64,000 nucleotides of DNA from Neoechinorhynchus agilis (taxonomy: Eukaryota > Acanthocephala): the NCBI GenBank assembly GCA_051530055.1, contig CM121343.1:2914001-2978000 (forward strand). The letters are read 5' to 3'. Under the pieces are notes generated by a model. The model had not been told where the DNA came from, ran no database searches, and saw nothing but the letters and a program-made list of their open reading frames with translations. The first letter of the stretch is position 1. Each line of letters opens with the position of its first letter. The position numbers and the translations under genes were made by a program. This document shows, one piece after another, positions 23,385 to 34,342 of this stretch.

Positions 23385-23883
23385 ATGGATGCGCGTATTG
23401 GTGATATCCATGGTGAGTTTCGACTTTATTTCTGTGTTCAATGTGAATTTGGAAGGCGTCGCCACTTATAATTACAGGGGCCGTATTGGCTGCATTGGGG
23501 TTGGCCGGATCGGCCATCACGCGCTACGCACCGCGTGTCTTAAAAAATCTTGAAAAGAAATTGGAGCGACAATTATGGATGCAATCGTTGGATGGCATTC
23601 GGTATTATAGAGGTGGGTTTGAATCAAAAATGTCTCGGCGTGAAGCGGCTCTCATTTTGGGCATAAGTCCTAGTGCCGCTCCAAGTAAAGTGCGAGATGC
23701 CTACCGGCGCATAATACTTATAAATCATCCAGATAAAGGTTAGCGATTTTTAAATTCTATGTTCGTGCAAGTAGTTTTTTTTCGGTAGGTGGATCACAAT
23801 ACATTGCTTCTAAAATCAACGAAGCGAAGATGTTATTAGATGGCAAAGCTAAACGAGAAAATCCCAATCGATATGACCAATAA
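23385..23883 (+). CDS. DNAJC19: Pam18/TIM14 (DNAJC19) J-protein of the mitochondrial import motor
   Basis: Three exons fit exactly: 23385-23412, 23478-23738, 23789-23883, with introns of 65 and 50 bp (GTGAGT...ACAG; GTTAGC...GTAG), giving 127 residues. The protein is an inner-membrane J-protein that stimulates mtHsp70 in the TIM23 import motor. Features seen: a short N-terminal hydrophobic segment (AVLAALGLAGSAI), the YYRGGFE-x-KM-(S/T)-RREAALILG signature diagnostic of this family, then a J domain with the intact HPD tripeptide in NHPDKG, followed by SQYIASKINEAK-like helix III. Length agrees with human DNAJC19 (116). NDUFA4 starts only 66 bp downstream on the same strand. Confidence 0.95.
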
Positions 23884-23949
23884 ATTGATTTTCGATAATT
23901 TTGTTTGAGCTTATTGGCAGCTACGAAAGAATGAGATACTTTTTTAGAT

Positions 23950-24264
23950 ATGCATCATCCTTACGGGTTTTTGAAGCTTGGCGATCCAAACTTTCAAGAA
24001 GCCGCCCGTCCGAGGTATAAGGCCTTCCGTCCTACGATTGCAGTGGCACCGTTGATTGGCTGCGTTGTGTTTGGAATCGGACTCGGAATGTTTGCGTTAT
24101 ATAGGCAGACGTTCGTAAATCCTGACTCGTTCAAAAAGAAGCCCGTACTTGATCCTTGGGAACGATTTTTCACTCCTGATGGAAAACCAATCACTTTTAA
24201 GTTAGTTAGCCTCCCGAGTGGTTCGGATAAGCATTATCGCGACTCCGAACGTCCAACTTTTTAG
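23950..24264 (+). CDS. NDUFA4: NDUFA4 family respiratory-chain subunit
   Basis: Single exon, 104 residues. NDUFA4 was first assigned to complex I and is now regarded as a complex IV subunit in the inner mitochondrial membrane. One membrane segment (about VAPLIGCVVFGIGLGMFALY) is followed by the family motif FVNPD, then DPWERF (matching the family EPW), a short spacer, FKLVS and the terminal ERPTF (family consensus RPDF). It is slightly longer than mammalian NDUFA4 because of its N-terminus. A TTTTTTAG acceptor ends two bases before the ATG, which suits trans-splicing of a downstream operon gene. It lies between DNAJC19 and pinin with gaps of 66 and 72 bp. Confidence 0.85.
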   Translation: MHHPYGFLKLGDPNFQEAARPRYKAFRPTIAVAPLIGCVVFGIGLGMFALYRQTFVNPDSFKKKPVLDPWERFFTPDGKPITFKLVSLPSGSDKHYRDSERPTF

Positions 24265-24336
24265 AAAAACGGGGTTTTTTCCGATTGTGCCATACATCAA
24301 ATGTGCCCTTGCGTTTCCCCTGCACTTCAGACATCA

Positions 24337-25344
24337 ATGGCAGTTGAGCATCCTGGGCTTCAAAGCGAGCTGAAACTCGTCTCCGATGAATTGACAGCGA
24401 TTGATGGTAAGCTGACTGATATTTTACAGGAACAGAAGATTTTGTCCGCCGGGTCCTTTGTGAGCGGTGCTAGATATCGGCACCGTCGTCTTCGGCAACA
24501 GTCGTTATCGCAGCATCACCAATCGATGGAGGATTTATCAACATCATTTGCGAATGATGTCCTGGAGGATGGTGAAATCAGCGGTGATGAGGATTGTGAG
24601 TGCTCGACTAAATCGAAAAAACTGCAATCACGAGTGGTAATGATGGATCGTGTCCTGAAAAGCAGAGATGAGTTAGTGGGCTTGGTAAGTAAGGTTCCGC
24701 ATCGCGAGATGGTGAACACCGTCGAAGCAAATGAGCAGTGGAAGCGTCGAAATCAGCGGATGTTTGGATTTATGATGAATACTTTAAATTTGTGAGCTAA
24801 TCTTAATGTTCTGATGCTAAGATTGGGTCATATAAAGGATTTTAAACAAAAGGCAGAATGTGAGGAGGACCCCGGTGCCAAACGGTGCCGAGAAGTGGAA
24901 AAGAAACACGAAGAACAAATTATGATTGAACACCGACGTCTTGCACGGCTGCGAATGGAGCTTATACAGCAAAAGCGGAAGATGCTTAGAAAACACGAAC
25001 AACTTGAAAACAAAATGTATATTGTGAATCAAAAGGGAGAATGGGCAAGGACTGAAAAGTCTCTGTCAAAGTTTATTCGATCAAGGGCACAGCCTAACAT
25101 TTTTTGGGTTCCAAAGAAACACAATTCAAGGACTCGTTCTCGTTTAGACAGAAGTTCCGAGTACGTGCGAATTGGAGTGAGACGGAGAGTAGAATTATTA
25201 GATGCTGATTATAGGGATATATGCGAACAAGAAGAGGAGGATCGAAATTCGACTCTGGATGACCAACGGACAACAGAAAAATATATGGTAACGCATGTTG
25301 AAGTAAACGAGCCGATTGATGACAAAAAAGATAGAATGTCCTAA
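24337..25344 (+). CDS. PNN: Pinin (splicing / exon-junction associated protein)
   Basis: Two exons, 24337-24791 and 24822-25344, join in frame across a 30-bp intron (GTGAGC...CTAAG) and give 325 residues. Pinin is a nuclear SR-related protein that binds RNPS1 at the exon-junction complex. Similarities: an N-terminal helix at the start (LQSELKLVSDEL), an LQSRVVMMDR-like segment, the diagnostic RRNQRMFGFMMNTL, then a long charged coiled coil continuing IKDFKQKAE, and the K(F/Y)IR-(S/T)-(R/K)-(A/T)-(Q/K)-P-(N/H)-(I/L)-F-(W/Y)-(V/I)-P signature at about 25071-25111. It lacks the long Ser/Arg-rich tail of vertebrate pinin. The ATG lies six bases after a polypyrimidine CTGCACTTCAG acceptor. Confidence 0.9.
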
Positions 25345-26140
25345 TCGCCTGTTTCAATTTTAACACTGAGAGATTCAATACCGCCGAACAGCATTTTACT
25401 ATTGCCTACCGTTGTTCCTCTCTGGAAACTCAAAAAATCTTGATAGAACGTAAAACGACTCGTTTTTGCCCATTTCCCATGTGATTGAATTATACACGTT
25501 TACCACATTTAAAGTTCGTTCGATAAGCTCCTCCTATTTGGCGAAATCAAAATCTTAGGTAGATTCAACTTTAATTCGTCGTCGTCAAATTAAATCCCTA
25601 GCGTCCTAGAATCTCCGTTGATATCTACTCCTATAAATTGCTAAACGGTCGATATTGATAAATGCGCAATTATTTAGTGACCATTTTTGTAAATTGGTCT
25701 TGTTGTTTTCGTGTTCTCAAACGATTCGATATTTGCTATTGAAATTCATTTACATTGGATATTACGTCTTTTAAACTGCATTAAAAACCCAAATTCTTTT
25801 TTGATATTAATGAAAAGACATTTTGACTGTATTGACCAAAAGGAACTTTAGGGAGTAAGGAATTTCCATTTTATTGTCCGATGTGTAAACTTCGCCAGTT
25901 TTTTGGCATCAATCATACAAGTTGTGTTGAGAGTGACGAAGTTTTCTAAAAAAAGTTGTATTCAATGATTAGCCTGATATTGAAAAGTAATGTTTATATT
26001 AAAAAAATTGTTGTTTGTGATTATTAATTGGTGCTGGTGCATGAACGATTTATTTTTGATAGTTATTTTGGTTTTTTCAATATAAAGATTCCTCCCTAAT
26101 GTCTAACGGCAAGCCGGTTATATTAATTAGTGTTTTTTTG
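25345..26140. other. AT-rich spacer downstream of pinin
   Basis: No frame with a recognisable domain. No repeat is evident until the palindromic cluster starts near 26.15 kb. Confidence 0.45.
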
Positions 26141-26144
26141 AACA

Positions 26145-27700
26145 TTACTTACTCCGCTGTTCCTTTAGGCACACAGACAGAAGTGAATAAAACTTTTTAA
26201 AAAAGATACGAATATGAGTTTTGTACGAATCCAGATTCCTCCATACAACGAGGTATTTCGTTCCCTTTGGTTGTGAGTCATCAGCGATCGTGGATTTGAA
26301 ACCTTTGACCCTGCCAGTAGACATTAGAGAATTCAACACTTACCCCGAGATATAAAACTATCTGAGCTTGTACATTCCTTAGTTTGTTGAGGTGGTCAAG
26401 TGGCATTGAGCCCTGTTTCAGGGTTAAATGATTAAAAATCCATTATCGTCGATGACGCATCATAACCAAAGGGGACGAAATACCTCGTTGAATGGAGTAG
26501 GAAACTCACGAGTCCTACCTCCTCGAGAGGAATCTGAGAATCCGGAGTACTGAGCACAAAACTCTTAACCGTATATTTCAGGGAATCAAGTGATTCAATC
26601 ACTTCTCTGATGCTCAAGCAATAAAATTATCAGTCGTGTAATGATGGCCTCAATACTAAAAAACAAAGAAAATATTTTACGTCTGGATAGTCCGGTACAT
26701 TTTATTCTCTAAGTGTTGATAATTTTATTGTTTAATCACTTGATTCCCCGGATCCTCAGATACCTCCCGAGGGGGTAGTACTCGTGAGTTTCCTAAGGTC
26801 GCCGATGACTCACAACCAAAAGGGACGAAATATCCCGATGGAGGGAGGAAACTCACGAGTCCTACCTCCTCGGGAGGAATCTTAGGATCCGGAGTACGGA
26901 GCACAAAACTCTTAACCGTATGTTTCAGGGAATCAAGTGATTCAATCACTTTCCTGATGCTCAAGCAATAAAATTATCAGCCGTGTAATGATGGCCACAA
27001 CACTAAAAAACAAAGAAAATATTTTGCGTCTGGATAGTCCGGTACATTTTATTGCTTGATCGCTTGATTCCCCGGATCCTAAGATACCTCCCGAGGGGGT
27101 AGTACTCGTGAGTTTCCTAAGGTCGCCGATGACTCACAACCAAAGGGGACGAAATATCCCGATGGAGGGAGTATGAAACTTATTGATGATTCCCATCTCC
27201 TCGGGAGGAATCTTAGGATCCGGAGTACTGAGCACAAAACTCAACAGTATGTTTCAGGGAATCAAGTGATTCAATCACTTTCCTGATGCTCAAGCAATAA
27301 AATTATCAGCCGTGTAATGATGGCCACAACACTAAAAAACAAAGAAAATATTTTGCGTCTGGATAGTCCGGTACATTTTATTCTCTAAGTGTTGATAATT
27401 TTATTGCTTAATCACTTGATTCCCTGAAACGTACGGTTATGAGCTTTGTACGAATCAATCCGGATCCTCCGATACCTCCTGAGGAGGTAGGACTCATCAA
27501 TGAGTTTCATACTCCCTTCATCGAGGTATTTCGTCCCCTTTGGTTGAGAGTCATCGGCGACCTTAGAAAACTCACTGATGAGCCCCACCTCCTCGGGAGG
27601 AATCTTAGGATCCGGAGTACTGAGTACAAACCCCTTAATCCTATGGTTCAGCAGGATATTAAGTGATTCAATCACTTCCCTTATCCAAGATATCGGTTGG
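26145..27700. repeat. Palindromic tandem array, copy 1
   Basis: About four or five units, each roughly 290-300 bp. Each unit contains a palindrome built from GGATCCTAAGAT-CCTCCCGAGG...ACTCGTGAGTTTCC and its inverted complement, around a TTTCGTCCCCTTTGGTTGTG core. Units are joined by a block with AAAATATTTT and GTCTGGATAGTCCGGTACAT. The reverse-complement counterpart of the array lies at 44760-45780. Because the units are palindromic, both strands give similar short frames (26432-27675) with a PPEEVGL peptide; I do not call them genes. Confidence 0.85.
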
Positions 27701-28690
27701 CTGTGTACCTAAAGGAAAAAAGCCGAGTAAGGAATGCTCTAAAACAAATAAAGACTTCAAACAACGTGTCTCTACTCGTAATTTTTGTCCGCTTCGAAAA
27801 ATCTTAAAAGCTAATAAGTTTACTATCTCATAATTTGCACATTAGGTTCTGAAGTTTCAGTATACAAATCCCCTTGGGAAGATACAACGGCATAAAAGTT
27901 GTAGTAGATTAAAATGGTTTCAGCAATTTCAGAATATGTTGCAGAATAAATTTAGTCGAATGCTTAAAACCCTTGGGTTTGTATTTTCCAATGTTGGGAT
28001 AACACATCTCCAATTCTTCAGATCGATTATCAGGTTACTTTAGTGGAAATGCGTTCACTTTTTTAAATTGGCGATGCAGTCATCATTTCCTCCAATAAAA
28101 AATAATTGATTGAATCGAAATATTTCGCGAAAGAGTTCGTGTGTAAACCACTTAATAACTTATAAGGCGACGCTTCCTTGCGAAATATTTCTACTCAATA
28201 TTTTCCATCCAAGATTTTGATCAACGCATCTCCAATTCCTTGGTGGAAATGCGGTTACTTTTTTTAAATTGGCGATCTAATCATCATTTTCCTCAAATAA
28301 AAGATAATTCAATGAATCTTTTTTATTTTGCGAGAAAGTCTTACCTCATCAGTCACCTAGAGAGGTATTTCGAATCAATTAAATATGTTTTATCCTGGAG
28401 ATTTCGATCACCGTCATCTCCAAGGATTTCTATTGGTTATTCATATTCTTTTTCAAAAAGTACGCTCAATTGCATTTAATTATCAGTTCCACGTGCATTC
28501 CGAGATCAATGTAATTGAAGAAATCTCTAGCAGGTAAATGAAATTTCGGGATATATCATGATTGAATTGTTCTTTGCGAAAATCAAGTATTCCTATGCGA
28601 TTTCTCACAAATAGCTCGACTACGGAGACGTATTATTTTAATTAGTGCTCGACAATTGAGTTGATGGGCTAAAAACCTCTAACAAATCTT
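27700..28690. repeat. Spacer with a direct repeat, no gene
   Basis: Two blocks around 28005-28110 and 28215-28310 (GGAAATGCG-GTTACTTTTTTAAATTGGCGAT ... TCATCATTT-CCTC) are diverged direct repeats about 210 bp apart. No coding signal. Confidence 0.5.
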
Positions 28691-28693
28691 TAT

Positions 28694-29538
28694 TTATTCG
28701 CACACTTGACTTTCTCTTTCACTTATTTTAACTTCATCAGTCGTTGATAGGACGTTAATTCCTTTTATTTCCGTAAAACGCGATATGCGCCTCATCATAT
28801 CCATAGCATCCTCTATCGACGGCGTAGGTCTCGCAACAGCAACTATTGGAGGCCCAGCGAGAATTCCCCTCATTTCTGATCTACGCTAATTAAGCAATTT
28901 CTTTGGTTGGAATTATGTGAGAATACTCACCTCAAACGCCGCCTCTCGTCCAACCTGGATTGTTCGTGAAATTTCTCATACACGTCCGTGTTATCCGGAC
29001 GAGTATCGACGCGAGCCGGGTCGATCTTATCCGCCTTTTCGATTTCTATGTACTTGGGAACATCGTCAGATGGAACGGTTGCAACTTTTAGATCAACCGA
29101 ATCAGCCGATTTCTGCTCCGTGTGTTTCGAAAGCTCGCGATAAATTTCTGCCCAGTGATTATCCTTTATTTTCTGAAACTTCCATCTCGAACCGAGCATC
29201 CCTTCAACCAATTCAACGCTTGAGAGTCTTTCCACATTTTCTTCACCAGTGCATCCGTAAGATTTTTTTTCGGATTTATCAGCGGGTGGTTCTGTCTGAA
29301 CCATCACATCTTTTGCGTTCAAATATGCAAATTTGTTCATAATTTCATCGGTTAAAGTAACCCCGTTCAGGATATCCGGATGTTTTGCCAGATTGATTGC
29401 GAGTTTTTCTGTTTGGACGTCGTACTTTTCATCCGATTTCTTCAATTCTGCGTCTAAATTCAATTCATAGTCAGCTGAACTCTCTTCTAATTTCGCGGCC
29501 GGTTTAACCGAGCGCTGTAGTGTTGAACATTTCGACAT
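28694..29538 (-). CDS. Unknown 264-aa protein (2 exons)
   Basis: Exons 28931-29538 and 28694-28880 join across a 50-bp intron (GTGAGT donor, CGTAG acceptor) in phase to give 264 residues. An AG acceptor directly precedes the start ATG. The stop overlaps an AATAAA polyadenylation signal. The protein is hydrophilic, acidic and lysine-rich, with no signal peptide or membrane segment. Possible conserved cores are LAINLAKHPDIL, ELVEGMLGSRWKFQKIKDN and RPTPSIEDAMDMMRRIS. I do not recognise a family. The intact frame, the clean splice and the poly(A) signal argue for a real gene. Confidence 0.75.
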
Positions 29539-29539
29539 C

Positions 29540-29830
29540 TGATAACGAACATTTTTCTATATCATCAAGAGAAAATCCTTCGGGCCGATAGAGTTGGAGA
29601 TGTACTGATCATAATCTCCCGAATAAAACATATTGAGATATTTCGAAAGAGGAAGTCTCGCCTTATACTGTCCTAGATTCTCGTCGAGGAGACTTCATCC
29701 TTTGTGATTAAGAAAATAGAGAGCCGTGAAAAAAGAAAATACAAAATAACAGTGACCGGCTAGCCAGATTTTAAAAAACCCAATGAAAATAGACATTAAT
29801 TTATAGAAAATTGTCGTTGGGGTGAATTTG
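29540..29830. other. Short spacer upstream of the unknown gene
   Basis: Contains the AATCCTTCGG..GATAGAGTTGGAG segment shared with 18535. No gene. Confidence 0.4.
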
Positions 29831-29834
29831 AGGT

Positions 29835-30129
29835 TGGCGATGTTTTTCCCCCGGATTGTTGTTAGTGTTGATCATTTAAAATATTTCGTAGCAGGAAATT
29901 TAACCATGGAGGCTAACAAAGCGAATCATACGCTTGTAGTTTCGAAAATTCATGACAAAACAAAAACGTTAAATCACCGCAGCTTGGTGAACCCGTGGAT
30001 CCACGTCCATAGTCCAATTTTGACTTTAGCTTAATTTTTAGATATAACTGAAGAGGTAAGCAAAAAGCTTACGAAATATTTTAAAATAAATGATCAACAC
30101 CAACAACAATCCGGGGGGAAAATATTGCC
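29835..30129. mobile_element. Foldback element, about 57-bp arms
   Basis: Bases 29835-29892 (GGCGATGTTTTTCCCCCGGA...) and 30072-30129 are inverted repeats with a few changes. The open frame 29822-30034 overlaps the left arm and loop and is not supported as a gene. Confidence 0.65.
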
Positions 30130-30159
30130 AAACTCAATTTATTTCATGCAGAATCAAAT

Positions 30160-30238
30160 TCGGGTGGAAAGATATTCTTGTTGAACGGATTAAACCTCGA
30201 GACGTATTCTTTTATTCCGTTCAACAAGAATATTGATT
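30160..30238. repeat. Small hairpin related to the 301-bp repeat
   Basis: ATATTCTTGTTGAACGGA and its complement TCCGTTCAACAAGAATAT flank AACCTCGAGACGTATTC. The left half matches part of the 301-bp unit at 41.5-42.9 kb. Confidence 0.6.
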
Positions 30239-30921
30239 TATTTCACATCTACGAAATGAATACTGAGAATTAATAAATCAATCTCTATTTTCTTAAATTT
30301 CTTTACTAAAACCTGTTTAGATTAGGCTTCCTCTCGAATAAAATACTTTCTATTCGGTGCATTATGATCACCACAACTCCATTTGTCTTTTTGAATAGAC
30401 GATTTTGAGTAACACGGAATTCTCCACTTTATTGAGCACTTCCTAACCCACTCGATTGATCTAAGGCATCAAAATCCGGATGAACTATGGTTGTAAATCG
30501 AGATGGAGAACGTATTGGACAGATATTAGAAAAAAATAGATGAACTTTATTCTCAATGCAGATTTACGTATAATAAAAACAAGGATTATCTGAATGAAAA
30601 GTTATGGAGTTTTCTGCATTGAACGATCAACCAACAATTAAATCAAGAAGCCCATTTTCTTTCGTGCAGTTTAAAACGTTAAGCAATCCACCGGCACCCT
30701 TTTATTCGGTTCTTAGCGTCTACGATTTAATTATCCTATCGAGCAGAATCATTCTGCTTATCTCTAAATCATACGATTCTAACATGGTTTGATATAATCA
30801 ATGTTTAATTTGGATTCTAACAGTTCTGATTTGCAGAGTTTGCTATAAATGAACGTTCGACCAAAATATATCAATCTACTGACCCAGCGGCACATTACAA
30901 GTAGATTAAATAACTTCGATA

Positions 30922-31045
30922 AAGAAAGCCGAGTGGCGTGCACGTTCGAAACGCGCTCGATTGGTCGCTGGTTCAAGTCCACTGATCGCTGGGTTCTACG
31001 GGGGTTGTGCGAGGCTGCTCGAAGGGCTGGGATCAGGTTTGAGAT
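30922..31045 (+). repeat. tRNA-like head of a tandem repeat (SINE-like)
   Basis: GCCGAGTGG resembles a Ser/Leu tRNA A box. TTCGAAA sits in an almost paired 5-bp stem like an anticodon loop. GGTTCAAGTCC is a good B box at about 30970. The acceptor and T stems do not pair, so it is not a working tRNA gene. It directly precedes three tandem units that also carry a GTTGGCCGAG box. A tRNA-derived SINE or pseudo-tRNA is the best reading. Confidence 0.35.
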
Positions 31046-31590
31046 CACCCATCGGCCCGAGAAGAGGGTTGGTCCTGTCCCTTCGAGTGAGGTTGAGCGC
31101 TGACGAAGTATGTGAGTTGGCCGAGAGGCTCTCAAAAAGAAGGACAAAAGGCTCCGAAAAGACATGCCAGGCCCTGAGTGTATGCGATTTAAGATAAATA
31201 AAAAAACTTCAATTTTTTGCCGCCCATCGGCCCGAGAAGAGGGTTGGTCCTGTCCCTTCGAGTGAGGTTGAGCGCTGACGAAGTATGTGAGTTGGCCGAG
31301 CGGCTCTCAAAAAGAAGGACAAAAGGCTCCGAAAAGACATGCCAGGCCCTGTGTGTATGCGATTTAAGATAAATAAAAATAAAGAAAACTTCAATTTTTT
31401 GCCGCCCATCGGCCCGAGAAGAGGGTTGGTCCTGTCCCTTCGAGTGAGGCTGAGCGCTGACGAAGTATGTGAGTTGGCCGAGCGGCTCTCAAAAAGAAGA
31501 ACAAAAGGCTCCCACAAAACATTCCGTGGGGCCCTGAGTGTATGCGATTTAAGATAAATAAAAATAAAGAAAACTTCAATTCTTTGCGGC
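31046..31590 (+). repeat. Three tandem units of about 175-185 bp
   Basis: Units begin near 31051, 31226 and 31409 with ATCGGCCCGAGAAGAGGG and end in an AAATAAAAATAAAGAAAACTTC-like A-rich tail and a TTTTTTGCCGCCC junction. Each contains GAGTTGGCCGAG-CGGCTC. The units are more GC-rich than their surroundings. The 128- and 148-aa minus-strand frames over this array (30779-31165, 31209-31655) are repeats of one peptide and are not called. Confidence 0.85.
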
Positions 31591-32721
31591 ATTTTAAATC
31601 GTGTAATCGCCACTGTTAATTTGGACAATGCCAGCTCGACGGTCGATTCTATCAAGCCACAAATGTGGACGATTCGCGCGAGGGAGCGGCATGCTCATAA
31701 GATGAACGCAATTTGAAGTTTGCGATAATTTGTTATGAAAATCTTAACAATTACTTGTGGCGCACGGTTTATATTTTTTACGCTGCTTTGAACTTTATTA
31801 AATGCCTTTAAATTTAATTACTTTTTAGTGACTGGATTCGAGCAATCAAAATGCATTTTGCGTAAATACATTTGCACCCGAATTTCTTGAATATTCATTA
31901 AAATCTCAATTTTTCGGTTATTTAAAAAGTAGCACAATTATAAATATCAAATTTCTTATTTAGTCTCAGAGGAGCGGATAAAATCTTACTTTTGATTGGT
32001 GAACATTTTTTCGTCCAATTATACTTTTAAAAACCCGTTCTAAAGAACAATTGACTTACATTCTCTTGTTGGTAGAGAATTGTTCTCTAATTTGTTTTTA
32101 TAACATCGAATTTTTATTTACTTGGTAATTGGCCAAACAATAAATGTTGTATACATTTAGGTCTAATGCGTTATCGGATCGAAAGCGTTGTTAATTCATT
32201 TCTTATCTTTTTTTCTTTGCGACACATCATTTGGCTAGTAATCCAATCAGCATTTTTGTCATTTTTACTTTTATTCAGCACCGAAATACCCTTAAAATTC
32301 TGGATTTTTCAGTCTGACCGAGCCCAACTACGAGTTATCGCCGATCAGAATAAACATCAAACTTTAAAAAATTAACAAATATCAGCTAAACTGATGATGT
32401 GGGCGCTTAACAACAATCCCAGAGACGATCTCGTTAATTCATCGGTATGAAATAGTCCTATTTTATCCGGATGGAGTTTATTACCTTGTACGTGTCCTAC
32501 CAAACAGGGTTTCCTTCCGTTTTTAATTAATCTTGCATATCATATCGGCATTTTTTGCTTAAATGATTTATTTAAAAACATGACTTTACAGTGCAAACTT
32601 TATTATTTTAAGATTTCAAGAAAAGATTGCGATTTGCCTAGCAATCCTTTTTTTCATAACCTGCATATTTTAAAACAAAGCCCAAAATTAACATAGAAGA
32701 GATTGATTTTAAATATGAATG
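31591..32721. other. AT-rich spacer
   Basis: No domain-bearing frame. The 69-aa frame at 32166-32375 is hydrophobic at the start but has no other support. Confidence 0.4.
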
Positions 32722-32925
32722 GAATTGATATTTGACGTTAAAGAATTAGAGATTGATTTAATTAATTTTCGGCCTGAGCGTAGGCCTTCTTCAGATATTG
32801 TTTGCAAGTGTTTACGATGTCGATCTAACGTCGTAAACACTTGCAAAAAATATCTGAAGAAGGCCCACGCTAAGACCGAAAATTAATTAAATTAATCTAT
32901 AATTCTTCAACGCCAAATATCAATT
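32722..32925. mobile_element. Near-perfect foldback element
   Basis: Two arms of about 95 bp (ATTGATATTTGACGTTAAAGAA ... GCCTTCTTCAGATATTGTTTG...GTAAACAC) pair around a tiny loop at TTACGATGTCGATC. Part of the stem (CTTCAGATATTGTTTG-x-AAGTGTTTACGA) is shared with the 301-bp tandem unit at 41.5 kb and with a foldback in the USP20/33 intron at 47.1 kb. Confidence 0.8.
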
Positions 32926-33730
32926 TAACAATGGCAAATATATATTCAATATTAATGGAATACAAGCGGATTTTTGGCTGGAATAAAATTTGCAGAATTT
33001 CGAGGAATCCTTGAGCAATTTGGATAGGTGAGGAAGTGATTCATTGGTTTTTGGTACTGAAATTGACTACTAACGCCTTTATGAACTTGTTTGATCCGAT
33101 TCTTATAATTGTTATTAACTAAATAGTCGATTCTTTAAAAAAAAGTCATTTATGGCCACAAAATCGATTAGGAGAGAAATATATGTTTTGTTCCATGTGT
33201 TAATTAAGCCGGTTTGTGTTTAAAGCGCATAAATTAACCACTAAGGAGATTTAATTGCAAACCATAAACAACCAATCAGAATAAAAGTTTTATTTGCCTC
33301 ACATCTACCCATAGAAATGACAAGAACAACAAAAAATTTCCCAAATAGTTGTGTGTATTCCTAAATATTTTAAGATTCAAGGACAATATTTTATAAACAT
33401 TGCCTTCACTTTGTTCATTGAAACGTGATTAAATTGCAAATTTGCTTTCTTTAAGAGTTAAATCGCAATTACAAGATTTTAGCGATTAGAATAACAAGGA
33501 TTTGTTTGTATCATTACGCTCAGATGAGCACATTGCATATGATTTTGTTATTAATATTTTTCAATGCAGTGTCTTTCCTCGTAATTATATATCCAGAAAC
33601 AAATGCAAAAGAGTACGCACGAATATAATTGGCTGTGTTTGCATCTTTTAAGATTGTCTCTACTATAATAGGTTGTATCTTCGATGACTGATGTGCCTGG
33701 TTGGCAGACGAGAAGTGATTTAGTTTCTTG
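32926..33730. other. Upstream region of the bHLH gene
   Basis: AT-rich with no coding frame. A candidate acceptor GATTTAG ends seven bases before the bHLH ATG. Confidence 0.4.
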
Positions 33731-34342
33731 ATGTGCTCCTATCGCCAAAGTCAGCAGCATATGCTCCTAGCTCATGGCTGTTATCAGGCCTCACAAGTTC
33801 CAGCGCATCCTCTAGCTTCTGCTCCTGTATGCTTTAATTATCAGCAGCAGAAGGCGGATGATTTTAAACAACTTTTTCAGGCACAAAAACGACGATTGGA
33901 GGAAGAGCAACCTGAAATCGGATGGAACCAACAACCGCTTAGGTGTGAGGCAACGGTCAGAGAGCGAAATAGAATGTATCATCTAAACCAAGCATTTGAT
34001 GAACTTAGAAACGCCATTCCAAAATCAAGTGCGTTCGAAAATCGTAGATTGTCCAAAATTGCAACTTTACGTCTTGCTATTCAATATATCGGCACTTTGA
34101 CACGAATCCTTCAACATTACGGAGGAGTTTGTCCGATAGATCCAAATTCAACGTCCAAAACAGCCCCGAAACGGAAGAGGACTTGCACGGAGTCAGATAA
34201 CGTGCAATTCGCATCTCAAAACTGTCCAATAGATTCCACCAGACAGTGCATCGAGGAAGCGTTCATGTGGACAGTGGATTCAAATGTTCTCATTGGAATG
34301 CCGAACCAATATCGGGTTTTTAACGGTCGTTTCACACAATAA
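33731..34342 (+). CDS. bHLH transcription factor
   Basis: Single exon, 203 residues from ATG 33731. The N-terminus is Gln-rich. The basic region ATVRERNRM has the E-R-x-R E-box contacts. It is followed by helix 1 (LNQAFDELRNAIP), a loop, and helix 2 (RRLSKIATLRLAIQYIGTL). The Arg-Glu-Arg-Asn-Arg-Met core and RLSKIATLRLA place it in the group A tissue-specific factors (Atonal/Olig/Fer3-like), which bind E-boxes as dimers with E proteins. The exact subfamily is not resolved. The C-terminus has a KRKR basic patch and no other domain. A GATTTAG acceptor lies seven bases before the ATG. Confidence 0.88.
   Translation: MCSYRQSQQHMLLAHGCYQASQVPAHPLASAPVCFNYQQQKADDFKQLFQAQKRRLEEEQPEIGWNQQPLRCEATVRERNRMYHLNQAFDELRNAIPKSSAFENRRLSKIATLRLAIQYIGTLTRILQHYGGVCPIDPNSTSKTAPKRKRTCTESDNVQFASQNCPIDSTRQCIEEAFMWTVDSNVLIGMPNQYRVFNGRFTQ

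Noticed and set aside
26432-27675. Repeated 60-87-aa frames with a PPEEVGL peptide on both strands
   Set aside because: They are the two readings of a palindromic repeat; similar peptides on opposite strands follow from the symmetry.
30922-31005. Functional tRNA-Ser(CGA)
   Set aside because: The A box, anticodon loop and B box look right, but acceptor and T stems do not pair.
31209-31655. 148-aa minus-strand frame with KFSLFLFILNRI repeats
   Set aside because: It follows the 175-185-bp tandem units and has no independent coding evidence.
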